NCBI GenBank assembly: GCA_024639935.1
Contig: JAHEFZ010000002.1
Span: 185,484-249,483 of the forward strand
Direction of reading: 5' to 3'
DNA from: Microbacteriaceae bacterium
Lineage (GTDB): Bacteria; Actinomycetota; Actinomycetes; Actinomycetales; Microbacteriaceae
DNA length: 64,000 bases
Shown: piece by piece, positions 54,629-62,757 of the stretch
Numbering within the stretch: the stretch's first letter is position 1
Layout: each line of letters begins with the position of its first letter
Program-made: the position numbers and the translations under genes
Notes under the pieces: generated by a model
Told to the model about the DNA's origin: nothing
What the model saw: the letters and a program-made list of their open reading frames with translations, nothing else
Databases searched by the model: none

Positions 54629-55434
54629 CGTGTCAACCTCGTGGCGAAAGCACGATGCATAAAATGTCCACCGATCAGCGCGTAGCCGACCAAAACCGCG
54701 AGATGCGTCACCGAAAGCCAAATGGGCTCGGTTGCGCCGTAACTGACCGTTCGACCCAACTGGGTTGCGTGCCAGAGCGGCGAAGCCCACCCGACCCATT
54801 CGAGCCAGTCAGGAACTCGAGAGAGAGGGAAGAAGGTGCCCGAGAACAAGAACATGGGCATGACGACAAGACGTTGGATTAAGGCGAATTGACCGGTGTC
54901 ATCCTCGAGCCGCGCCGCAAAGGCCCCGAGTGGGGTGAGGATCGAGAACGCCCCGAGGATAGAAATCGGAATCATGACCCATCCCGATGCGAACGGTACC
55001 GCCCCAAAGAGAATGAGGAAGCCGAAGAAGACGCCCGCTGTGAAGGTAAAGCGAATCGTCAGATGCACAAGAAAGCCACCAACGATCTGCCCAGGCGTGA
55101 TGGGCGTCGAGTGAATCGCAAAGAAAATTTTGTGCCACTTGAAGCCGCTGAGAACGGGGTACATTCCCTCTTCCGCCCCGACAGTCAGGATGGTTGACAT
55201 GAGCAAAGCGGGGGCGACAAAGACGAGAAACGGAACGCCGTCAATTCCCTCGGGAATGAGATTAGCGAGACCGATTCCCAGTGCAAGAAGGTACATGAGC
55301 GGGTTTGCGAAAGACGATGTAACCACATAACTGACATATCCGCGCATTTCGCGAAGTCGCAGCTCCGCCACATACCACCAACCCCAACGACGCGTGTTCT
55401 CCGCATCAGCTTTAATGTCGGCAACGGATGTCAT
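54625..55434 (-). CDS. ABC-2 type exporter permease 1
   Basis: 269 residues, six hydrophobic segments; the late motif FLFSGTFFPLSRVPDWLEWVGWASPLWHATQL matches its partner. Two different permeases with one ATPase are typical of NodIJ- or Drr-type exporters of antibiotics or lipids. Overlaps by ATGA with both neighbours. The exported substrate is unknown. Confidence 0.85.
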   Translation of the reverse strand: MTSVADIKADAENTRRWGWWYVAELRLREMRGYVSYVVTSSFANPLMYLLALGIGLANLIPEGIDGVPFLVFVAPALLMSTILTVGAEEGMYPVLSGFKWHKIFFAIHSTPITPGQIVGGFLVHLTIRFTFTAGVFFGFLILFGAVPFASGWVMIPISILGAFSILTPLGAFAARLEDDTGQFALIQRLVVMPMFLFSGTFFPLSRVPDWLEWVGWASPLWHATQLGRTVSYGATEPIWLSVTHLAVLVGYALIGGHFMHRAFATRLTR

Positions 55435-56357
55435 TCGACAAGACTCCTGCCGGTCAAGCGCAGGAAAACATCCTCTAGAGACGACCGTCGAACAAGACTC
55501 GTCGTCGGGTGGTGACCCCGCTTAGTAATTTCAGCCAGGTCGCGCTCACCGTTATCGCTATAGATCAAAATGCGATCGGGCAATATTTCTTGACGTTCGC
55601 CAACGTCGGCTATAGATTTCGAAACGCTCTCGTTTTTGTCCGATCCATAACGAACTTCGAGTACTTCCTTGCTCGAATACTGGCGGATCAATTGCGCAGG
55701 CGAGCCTTCGGCCATAATGGCACCCTTGTCGACGACCACGATTCGATCACTCAGTTGTTCAGCTTCGTCCATGTAGTGCGTCGTGAGAACGAGTGTCGTC
55801 CCTTGCTCTTTGAGGCGAAATAAACGGTCCCACAGAATGTGTCGGGCTTGCGGGTCGAGTCCCGTCGTCGGCTCGTCAAGAAGCAGCATCTGAGGGTCAT
55901 TCATGAGGGAACGAGCAATGGTAAGGCGACGCTTCATCCCACCGGACAGCGGCTCTACCTTGGATTTCGCACGATCCGTCAACTGCGCGAATTCGAGCAA
56001 TTCATCAGCACGCTTCGCCACGGCGGCGTGAGACATTCCAAAAAAACGACCATAGGTAATGAGGTTTTCGCGAACACGCAATTCCTGATCGAGGTTGTCC
56101 TCTTGTGGCACGACACCGAGTTGGGAACGAATCGCAGGCCCGTCGGTGTTGGGGTCCATTCCGAGGACCTCAAGGTTTCCCGATGTGCGCGTCGACACCG
56201 CCGCAATCATCTTCATAGTGGTCGATTTGCCCGCACCATTGGGGCCGAGAAGTCCGAACGATTCACCCCGCGCAACGTCGAACGAAATGCCGTCGACAGC
56301 AACAAAATCGTCATACTTTTTCACGATGTTTTCGGCACGAATCACAGGTGTAGACAC
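55431..56357 (-). CDS. ABC-2 type exporter ATP-binding protein
   Basis: 308 residues. Walker A GPNGAGKSTTMKM near 37-49, signature LSGGMKRRLTIARSL, Walker B MLLLDEPTTGLDPQ, switch LTTHYMDEAE. A C-terminal extension of about 80 residues is like NodI/DrrA. GTG start leaderless, eight bases after TAGGAT. First of three coupled genes; divergent from a second, unrelated ABC exporter at 56447. Confidence 0.92.
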   Translation of the reverse strand: MSTPVIRAENIVKKYDDFVAVDGISFDVARGESFGLLGPNGAGKSTTMKMIAAVSTRTSGNLEVLGMDPNTDGPAIRSQLGVVPQEDNLDQELRVRENLITYGRFFGMSHAAVAKRADELLEFAQLTDRAKSKVEPLSGGMKRRLTIARSLMNDPQMLLLDEPTTGLDPQARHILWDRLFRLKEQGTTLVLTTHYMDEAEQLSDRIVVVDKGAIMAEGSPAQLIRQYSSKEVLEVRYGSDKNESVSKSIADVGERQEILPDRILIYSDNGERDLAEITKRGHHPTTSLVRRSSLEDVFLRLTGRSLVE

Positions 56358-56365
56358 AAAGACTT

Positions 56366-56371
56366 ATCCTA
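56366..56371 (-). promoter_or_regulatory. -10 box TAGGAT for leaderless ABC-2 operon
   Basis: On the minus strand TAGGAT lies eight bases before the GTG at 56357. Confidence 0.5.
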
Positions 56372-56446
56372 GTACGACACGGTGTTTTTGGCCCGACCGA
56401 GCCCAAATGGCACAAGGCATTCCAGATACCCAGAAAAAGGACGATC

Positions 56447-58240
56447 ATGTCTTCACCTCGTTTCGGCGGATTTCGTCGCGGTAGTTCAACGGTTGACACG
56501 TCGGGACCCAAAGCAACTTTCGGTCAGTTGATGCCGTACTTGCTCGAACACAAGCGAATTTTAGGCGTTGTAATTGCCCTTAGCCTTCTTGGTGCCGGTG
56601 CATCTCTTGGACAGCCACTGATTGTCGCCCAGGTCATTTCGACCGTTCAAGCAGGAACTGACCTCGGTTGGCTCGTCCCTGCCCTCATTGCGCTCGTCAT
56701 CGGAGGCGCGATTCTCTCGAGCGTTCGCCACTACCTATTGCAACGAACCGGAGAGAGCGTCGTTCTTTCATCGCGCCGCCACCTCGTAGCCCGATTACTG
56801 AATCTGCCCATCAGCCAATTTGATGCCCGACGGACCGGTGACCTGGTGTCCAGGGTTGGCGCTGACTCGACGATGCTGCGGGCCGTTCTCACTCAGGGGC
56901 TTGTCGAGGCTATCGGTGGAGTGGTGACATTCGTCGGGTCCATCATCGCCATGTTGATCATCGACCCCGTCCTCTTCGGTCTCACATTTTCCGTCGTCAT
57001 CAGTTCGATGGCAATCGTCATTGCTCTTTCGCGTCGGATTCGAGTGTATTCACGCCGCGCCCAAGACCGCGTCGGAGACCTCACCGCATCTGTCGAGCGA
57101 GCCATTTCGGCAGTTCGCACCGTGCGCGCCGCGAACGCCGTCCAGCGTGAAATTGACTCGGTCGATGACGACTCGCGCGGAGCCTGGCGGGCAGGGCTCG
57201 ACGTCGCCCGAATTTCGGCGTTTGTTATTCCCATCTCGGGTATCGCGATGCAAGTGTCATTCCTCGTCGTACTCGGGGTGGGCGGTTTCCGAGTCGCGAG
57301 CGGTGCAATCGAGGTCGCTCAGCTCGTCTCGTTCATTCTCTTTCTGTTCATGATGATCATGCCCCTCGGCCAAGCAATCGGCGCTTTCACGTCGGTCGCA
57401 CAGGCTCTCGGAGCCCTTGGTCGAATCCAAGAAATCATCGATTTGCCAAGCGAATCTGCGAACGACGTGGTGACGGGCACACTCGATGGAAAACTGGGAA
57501 AAATTGCGATCGAATTCGACAAGGTGAGCTTTGCCTACGAACCCGAAACTCCAATCCTGAACAACGTTTCCTTCACCGTGAAGACCGGGAATCGCATTGC
57601 TCTCGTCGGACCTAGCGGTTCAGGAAAGTCCACGATTTTTTCCCTGATCGAACGGTTTTACGACCCACAAGCGGGAACGATTCGCGTGGGTGGGCATGAC
57701 ATACGCTCCCTTGACCGTACCGAACTTCGCACCGCGATTGGATATGTCGAGCAGGATGCGCCGGTACTGGCTGGTTCGATTCGCGACAATCTTGTATTGG
57801 GTGCACCGAATGCGACTGACGCAGAGTGCCTTGCGGTACTCGACGACGTCAATCTTTCAAACATTGTGGACCGAGACGAGCGCGGGATCCACTCCCCCGT
57901 CGGTGAAGGAGGGGTGCTTTTGTCGGGCGGCGAACGCCAGCGACTCGCTATCGCCCGTGCGCTTCTCGCCGCCGCACCAATCTTGCTTCTCGATGAATCG
58001 ACGTCGAGCCTGGACGGGCTAAATGAGCAGTTGATGAAAGAGGCAATTGATCGAGTTTCTCAGAAGCGTACGTTGATTGTGATCGCCCACCGACTCTCGA
58101 CCGTTGTCGACAGTGACCACATCGTGGTTCTCCGCAAGGGTGAGGTGCTCGGAATCGGAACACACACGCAACTTCTGAAAGTTGTTCCGCTGTACCGAGA
58201 ACTCGCCGAAACCCAGCTGCTCTCACCCGTTGAGCCCTAA
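56447..58240 (+). CDS. ABC exporter, membrane and ATPase domains fused
   Basis: 597 residues: a cytoplasmic arm, six membrane helices (about 30-310) and an ATPase domain (about 345-590). GPSGSGKSTIFSLIERFYD, VEQDAPVLAGSIRDN, LLSGGERQRLAIARALL, LLLDESTSSLD, IVIAHRLSTV. Half-transporter of the MsbA/LmrA type; it would work as a homodimer. Walker B ends in Asp-Glu with Ser after it, which is still active type. Start ATG 56447 with AAGGA upstream. Lipid, drug or peptide export cannot be told apart. The last four bases (CTAA) are shared with the tdk stop. Confidence 0.9.
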   Translation: MSSPRFGGFRRGSSTVDTSGPKATFGQLMPYLLEHKRILGVVIALSLLGAGASLGQPLIVAQVISTVQAGTDLGWLVPALIALVIGGAILSSVRHYLLQRTGESVVLSSRRHLVARLLNLPISQFDARRTGDLVSRVGADSTMLRAVLTQGLVEAIGGVVTFVGSIIAMLIIDPVLFGLTFSVVISSMAIVIALSRRIRVYSRRAQDRVGDLTASVERAISAVRTVRAANAVQREIDSVDDDSRGAWRAGLDVARISAFVIPISGIAMQVSFLVVLGVGGFRVASGAIEVAQLVSFILFLFMMIMPLGQAIGAFTSVAQALGALGRIQEIIDLPSESANDVVTGTLDGKLGKIAIEFDKVSFAYEPETPILNNVSFTVKTGNRIALVGPSGSGKSTIFSLIERFYDPQAGTIRVGGHDIRSLDRTELRTAIGYVEQDAPVLAGSIRDNLVLGAPNATDAECLAVLDDVNLSNIVDRDERGIHSPVGEGGVLLSGGERQRLAIARALLAAAPILLLDESTSSLDGLNEQLMKEAIDRVSQKRTLIVIAHRLSTVVDSDHIVVLRKGEVLGIGTHTQLLKVVPLYRELAETQLLSPVEP

Positions 58241-58902
58241 GAGAAGTCGGCGTCCGGCGCGAGCGTCGGGACGAACGAGCTCGGCGCATTGAATCCGTGT
58301 GCGAGCATCCCGTTTGATTCACGCAGATAGCAGGTCCCACACAGTGACTCATAGGTCACACTCTCCCCGTCGATGGCGACCTGTGCTCCATCAAAAATGA
58401 ACTGTCCATTGACGAGTCGCGCGTTGAACATTGCTTTCCGGCCACATCGACAGATCGTCTTTAGTTCCTCGAGAGCGTGGGCGACTTCGAGGAGGCGGCG
58501 AGAGCCGGGGAATGCAATCGTCTGAAAATCGGTACGAATCCCATAGGCAAGTACAGGGACGTCTTCCAGAATCGCGATGCGCAGCAGATCGTCGACTTGA
58601 TCGACGCTGAGAAACTGGGCCTCGTCGAGAAGGAGACACGCAACGTCTTGCCCGGTCGTTGCTTTGGTTTGAGCCCGATACACATCGAACATTGTGCGAA
58701 CATCATCATTCGGTCCGATGACGAAATTAACCGAACGCTCGACGCCAAGCCGCGACACGATCGAAGCTTCACCCTTAGTGTCAATGCGGGGTTTCGCAAT
58801 GAGAACTTGCTGACCGCGCTCCGCGTAGTTATAGGCCGCTTGAAGCAACGCCGTGCTTTTGCCGCTGTTCATCGCGCCATATCGGAAATACAACTTCGCC
58901 AT
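58237..58902 (-). CDS. tdk: Thymidine kinase
   Basis: 221 residues, type II thymidine kinase. P-loop FRYGAMNSGKSTALL near 6-20, Walker B LLLDEAQFLS, lid DIRTDFQT-like GIRTDFQTIAFPGS, zinc ribbon CRCGRKAMFNAR and CGTCY. Salvages thymidine, which can enter through the nucleoside transporter, competing with deoA. Leaderless ATG 58900-58902, six bases after TACGCT. Confidence 0.94.
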   Translation of the reverse strand: MAKLYFRYGAMNSGKSTALLQAAYNYAERGQQVLIAKPRIDTKGEASIVSRLGVERSVNFVIGPNDDVRTMFDVYRAQTKATTGQDVACLLLDEAQFLSVDQVDDLLRIAILEDVPVLAYGIRTDFQTIAFPGSRRLLEVAHALEELKTICRCGRKAMFNARLVNGQFIFDGAQVAIDGESVTYESLCGTCYLRESNGMLAHGFNAPSSFVPTLAPDADFS

Positions 58903-58908
58903 ACGTCG

Positions 58909-58914
58909 AGCGTA
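58909..58914 (-). promoter_or_regulatory. -10 box TACGCT for leaderless tdk
   Basis: On the minus strand TACGCT lies six bases before the tdk ATG. Confidence 0.5.
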
Positions 58915-58931
58915 CCGAATGACACGCTCTC

Positions 58932-58937
58932 TAGGAT
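58932..58937 (+). promoter_or_regulatory. -10 box TAGGAT for leaderless lipoprotein gene
   Basis: TAGGAT lies six bases before the ATG at 58944. Confidence 0.55.
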
Positions 58938-58943
58938 TGCCAG

Positions 58944-59333
58944 ATGGGCCGAATTCACAGAGCTGTCGCTGTCGCGCTGACGGCTCTCGTTGTCACTGGA
59001 TGTGCCACACCGGCGTCTAACGAGTTGACCGAACTACGTCATCGCTTTGTCGCGGCTGGAGGAACGTGTTCTAGCTGGACACCGCGTGACGAATCATTCG
59101 CCGTGGCCGCCTCGACGTGTGAGGCGGGCGCGACACTCGTCATCTTTGATTCGACCAAGGATCGTGCAGACTTTATCAAATCCGAAATTGAAACGAACGA
59201 CCAGATTAGGGCTCGGACGCACATCATTCTGTCACAAGACACCTGGCTCGTCATCGACACACTCGCGGTCATCGTACGTGTCATGCCCGCGATGGGCGGC
59301 ATGATCAGCGGTCGGAACGGAGCGAACCCCTGA
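58944..59333 (+). CDS. Small lipoprotein of unknown function
   Basis: 129 residues. Signal peptide with lipobox VVTGC; Cys20 would carry the lipid. The remaining ~110 residues hold two more cysteines (CSSW and STCEAG), which could form a disulfide, and a hydrophobic segment near residues 100-118 (WLVIDTLAVIVRVMPAMGGM). I do not recognise a family beyond actinobacterial small lipoproteins. It stands alone with its own leaderless promoter between tdk and folD, and its stop is one base from the convergent folD stop. Confidence 0.75.
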   Translation: MGRIHRAVAVALTALVVTGCATPASNELTELRHRFVAAGGTCSSWTPRDESFAVAASTCEAGATLVIFDSTKDRADFIKSEIETNDQIRARTHIILSQDTWLVIDTLAVIVRVMPAMGGMISGRNGANP

Positions 59334-59340
59334 CTCAGGG
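59328..59340. terminator. Tiny hairpin across two convergent stop codons
   Basis: CCCTG-ACT-CAGGG spans the TGA of the lipoprotein gene and the TGA of folD. Five pairs only; doubtful as a terminator. Confidence 0.25.
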
Positions 59341-60216
59341 TTTGAGGCTGCGTTCCGCCATCTCGACGATGTTCTGCAACAGTAGGGCGCGCGTCATGGG
59401 GCCGACCCCTCCGGGATTCGGGGAAACCCACGCGGCTATGTCTCGGACATCATCATCAACGTCGCCGGCAATGCGGGTCGTTCCATCTGGGTTTGTCACC
59501 CGCGAGACACCGACATCCAGAACGATGGCGCCGGGCTTAACATTGGCGGCCGTCACAATCGAGGGCGAGCCGGCAGCCGCAACAATGACGTCTGCCGCCC
59601 GAAGGTGGTCGGCGAGGTTCTGCGTCCCCGTGTGCGTGAGCGTCACGGTGGCGTTGATTTCTTTACGAGTGAGAAGTGATCCGATTGGTCGACCGACCGT
59701 AATTCCGCGCCCGATGACAACGACGTTCAACCCATTCCACGAGATTCCGTGGCGTTGGACAAGTTCAATGACGCCGAGCGGGGTGCACGGTAGAGGTGAG
59801 GTGATTGGTCCCGACGCTCGATTCACAAGTCGACCGAGGTTCATCGGGTGAAGTCCATCGGCGTCCTTTTTCGGATCGACGCGTTCAAGAATCGCGTCGG
59901 TGTCGAGATGCCGGGGGAGCGGCAACTGGACGATGAACCCGGTGACCTGGTTGTTAGTGTTCAATTCGTCGATAACGGCTTCGACCTCGGCCTGGGTCGC
60001 ACTGTCAGGAAGGTCACAGCGAATTGACGCGATCCCGACTTCAGCGCAGTCCTTGTGCTTGCCGCCCACGTACCACTGGGAACCTGGGTCGTGTCCGACT
60101 AACACCGTCGCGAGACCGGGGACAGTTCCCCTTGCACGCAGGGCGTCCACGCGAATCGCAAGTTCGCTCTTGATGCTCCTTGCCGTTGCCGTGCCGTCCA
60201 GCAACCTCGCCGTCAT
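59335..60216 (-). CDS. folD: Methylene-THF dehydrogenase/cyclohydrolase
   Basis: 293 residues. Oxidises 5,10-methylene-THF made by GlyA to 10-formyl-[17 protein letters not shown] (Tyr and Lys of the active site), [25 protein letters not shown], and [15 protein letters not shown] (NADP loop, with G in place of the usual S). Follows glyA by five bases; no ribosome site, so probably translated by coupling. The 3' end is one base from the lipoprotein gene. Confidence 0.94.
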   Translation of the reverse strand: MTARLLDGTATARSIKSELAIRVDALRARGTVPGLATVLVGHDPGSQWYVGGKHKDCAEVGIASIRCDLPDSATQAEVEAVIDELNTNNQVTGFIVQLPLPRHLDTDAILERVDPKKDADGLHPMNLGRLVNRASGPITSPLPCTPLGVIELVQRHGISWNGLNVVVIGRGITVGRPIGSLLTRKEINATVTLTHTGTQNLADHLRAADVIVAAAGSPSIVTAANVKPGAIVLDVGVSRVTNPDGTTRIAGDVDDDVRDIAAWVSPNPGGVGPMTRALLLQNIVEMAERSLKP

Positions 60217-60221
60217 CAGGC

Positions 60222-61499
60222 CTACTGCTCGAGACCGGGGTACAGCGGAAAGGCCTCGGTAAGAGCCTTGACGCGCCCGCGAAGTGCAGCGATATCGGGG
60301 TTCGGCATGAGCGCGTGAGCGATGACATCCGATACCTCGGTGAATTCGGTGTCGCCGAAACCACGCGATGCGAGCGCCGCCGTTCCAATACGGACGCCGG
60401 ATGTCACCATGGGCGGGCGAGGGTCGAACGGGACAGAGTTGCGGTTAACCGTGATGCCGGCCTCGTGCAGCACATCTTCGGCTTCTTGTCCACTGATGGT
60501 CGAGGTACGAAGGTCAGCAAGGACGAGGTGTACGTCGGTTCCGCCCGTGAGGACATCAATTCCCGCGGCCGTCGCGTCCTGCGACGTCAAACGCGAGGCA
60601 AGGATCTGGGCTCCACGAATTGTGCGTTCCTGACGCTCTTTGAACTCGGAAGTAGCGGCAAGTTTGAAAGCCGTCGCCTTTGCTGCAATGACGTGCATGA
60701 GCGGACCGCCCTGCTGACCGGGGAACACCGCCGAGTTCAACTTCTTACCCAACTCTTCGTCACGCGAAAGAATAAGTCCCGATCGCGGGCCGGCGAGGGT
60801 TTTGTGGACGGTAGTTGAAACGACGTCGGCATAAGGCACGGGGCTGGGGTGAAGTCCCGCAGCGACGAGCCCCGCAAAATGCGCCATGTCGACCCAGAGT
60901 TTTGCGCCAACCTCGTCCGCGATTTCGCGGAACGCAGCGAAGTCCAGATGGCGCGAGTACGCGCTCCAGCCGGCGATGATGACCTGAGGCTTGTGCTCGA
61001 GGGCTTTATCGCGCACGACATTCATGTCGACAAGGAACGTTTCGGGGTCAACCCCGTAGGACGTTGCGTTGTAGAGGCGGCCAGAGAAGTTGAGCTTCAT
61101 GCCGTGAGTGAGGTGGCCTCCGTGAGCCAGTTCGAGTCCAAGGATGGTGTCGTTCTTTGTCGCAATTGCATGGAGAACAGCCGCGTTTGCCGTTGCGCCG
61201 GAATGCGGTTGAACGTTGGCGTAGGCGGCGCCAAACAAGGACTTCGCACGCTCGATTGCGAGAGATTCGGCGATGTCGACAAATTCACACCCACCGTAAT
61301 AGCGCTTGCCAGGATAGCCTTCGGCGTACTTGTTTGTCAGAACCGATCCCTGCGATTGAAGCACCGCACGGGACACAAAATTTTCTGACGCAATCATCTC
61401 GAGATAGTCGCGCTGGCGACCGAGTTCGAGGTTCAAGACCTCGGCAATCTCGGGGTCAACTTCGGACAGGGGGGCATTGAAAGTGTGAATGTCGGTCAC
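60222..61499 (-). CDS. glyA: Serine hydroxymethyltransferase
   Basis: 425 residues. Interconverts serine and glycine, giving methylene-[53 protein letters not shown], and the PLP Lys in [14 protein letters not shown]. Start GTG with GAGGAG upstream. A TAGAAT box lies across the stop of the MFS gene upstream. Operon glyA-folD. Confidence 0.96.
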   Translation of the reverse strand: MTDIHTFNAPLSEVDPEIAEVLNLELGRQRDYLEMIASENFVSRAVLQSQGSVLTNKYAEGYPGKRYYGGCEFVDIAESLAIERAKSLFGAAYANVQPHSGATANAAVLHAIATKNDTILGLELAHGGHLTHGMKLNFSGRLYNATSYGVDPETFLVDMNVVRDKALEHKPQVIIAGWSAYSRHLDFAAFREIADEVGAKLWVDMAHFAGLVAAGLHPSPVPYADVVSTTVHKTLAGPRSGLILSRDEELGKKLNSAVFPGQQGGPLMHVIAAKATAFKLAATSEFKERQERTIRGAQILASRLTSQDATAAGIDVLTGGTDVHLVLADLRTSTISGQEAEDVLHEAGITVNRNSVPFDPRPPMVTSGVRIGTAALASRGFGDTEFTEVSDVIAHALMPNPDIAALRGRVKALTEAFPLYPGLEQ

Positions 61500-61532
61500 G
61501 GTGCTCCTCGCGAAAGTTACGGTTCTGACCTC

Positions 61533-61538
61533 ATTCTA
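61533..61538 (-). promoter_or_regulatory. -10 box TAGAAT for glyA, overlapping the MFS stop codon
   Basis: On the minus strand TAGAAT begins with the TAG stop of the MFS gene. It would give a leader of about 27 bases with GAGGAG. Confidence 0.5.
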
Positions 61539-62738
61539 GTTTGCCCAGAGCGCCCCTTCTTTGCGCCTCGCGATGAGCGCAATCGTCGCGCCAACGACGA
61601 GAACGCCGGCCCCCAGATAGGGAAGGGCGGTGATTCCGAGGGGAACAAGCAGCACTCCACCGATGAACGATCCGCTACCGATTCCGAGATTCCACGCGGT
61701 GGTGCGCATCGCTCCAGCGAAGTCGCGTAGGCGCGGGCTAGAGAGCTCCATGATGTATTGGCCGAATAGCGGCTCGGTCACGGCAAAGCCAAGGCTCCAC
61801 AGCGCGCACGCCATGATTGCCGCAACGGGCGATCCGGCAACAAAATTAAGAAGAATCATCATCGATGCCATATACAGAATCGATATCGCGATGTTTCGAG
61901 AGAGGTTTTCAGGTCTGCGTCCCAAGCGCTCTGCGACGACGATTCCGATTGTTCCGCCGATCCCGTAGGCCGCGAGGGGAACCGCAACAGTCAACGGCGT
62001 GAAGTGGGAGACTTCGATGAGGAACGGGGCGATGTACGGATAGAACATGTTCCCCCCACCAACAACAAGAAACACACCAGAAACGCCGAGCAACACCATT
62101 CGGAATGAGCGGTCGCGGATGACTGAATGCGCTTCGCCAGGATTCTCGGTGTGGGGATTGGGGACGGGAATCAGCAGGAAGTACAAACCGATGCTTGCGC
62201 CGATGGTCAGAGCCGTCATGATGAGAAAACCAGAACGCCAATCTGAGATAGCCGCAAGCGCCGAACCGAGAGGCAAACCGGCAATGAACGCGAGGTTCGC
62301 TCCGGCCGAGATGAAGAGGAAGCCTCGAGAACGCCACCGTGTGGGGAGCATCGTGGTCACGTAACCCGTCGCAATCATCCAGAACATTCCGTTGCCGAGA
62401 CCCCCGATTATTCGGGATACGAACAACACGTCGTAGTTGGGTGCCAGCGAAGCCATAACGTTCGACACGGTGAACAACCCCACCGACACGATGAGCAATG
62501 ACTTGCGACTAAAACGCCGAGTAGTTAGTGACATGGGAATAGCGGTGAGCACGACCGTTGCCGCCCACACGGATACGAGAAATCCGATCTGCGACGTGCT
62601 GACGTTGAGGTCTGCCGACATCGAGGGCAACATCCCTGTCGGTAAAAACTCGGAGGTCACGGTGGCAAAAACAGTGAAACAGATAGCCGTCATCGCCGCC
62701 CAGGGGAAGCGGTCAATTTTTGCGGACGTGATGCTCAT
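61536..62738 (-). CDS. MFS transporter, DHA1 (AraJ/sugar-efflux-like) family
   Basis: 400 residues, 12 membrane segments. TSEFLPTGMLPSMSADLNVS in the first helix-loop, SLTTRRFSRKSLLI (motif A), GGLGNGMFWMIATGYVTTML, and AGLPLGSALAAISDWR (motif C region) point to the DHA1 efflux branch. The start ATG lies nine bases after TAGGCT, so leaderless or nearly so. The substrate is unknown. It stands between the P-type ATPase and glyA. Confidence 0.85.
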   Translation of the reverse strand: MSITSAKIDRFPWAAMTAICFTVFATVTSEFLPTGMLPSMSADLNVSTSQIGFLVSVWAATVVLTAIPMSLTTRRFSRKSLLIVSVGLFTVSNVMASLAPNYDVLFVSRIIGGLGNGMFWMIATGYVTTMLPTRWRSRGFLFISAGANLAFIAGLPLGSALAAISDWRSGFLIMTALTIGASIGLYFLLIPVPNPHTENPGEAHSVIRDRSFRMVLLGVSGVFLVVGGGNMFYPYIAPFLIEVSHFTPLTVAVPLAAYGIGGTIGIVVAERLGRRPENLSRNIAISILYMASMMILLNFVAGSPVAAIMACALWSLGFAVTEPLFGQYIMELSSPRLRDFAGAMRTTAWNLGIGSGSFIGGVLLVPLGITALPYLGAGVLVVGATIALIARRKEGALWAN

Positions 62739-62747
62739 ACTCGTGAC

Positions 62748-62753
62748 AGCCTA
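62748..62753 (-). promoter_or_regulatory. -10 box TAGGCT for the MFS gene
   Basis: On the minus strand TAGGCT lies nine bases before the ATG at 62738, just after the P-type ATPase stop. Confidence 0.5.
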
Positions 62754-62757
62754 GGAC

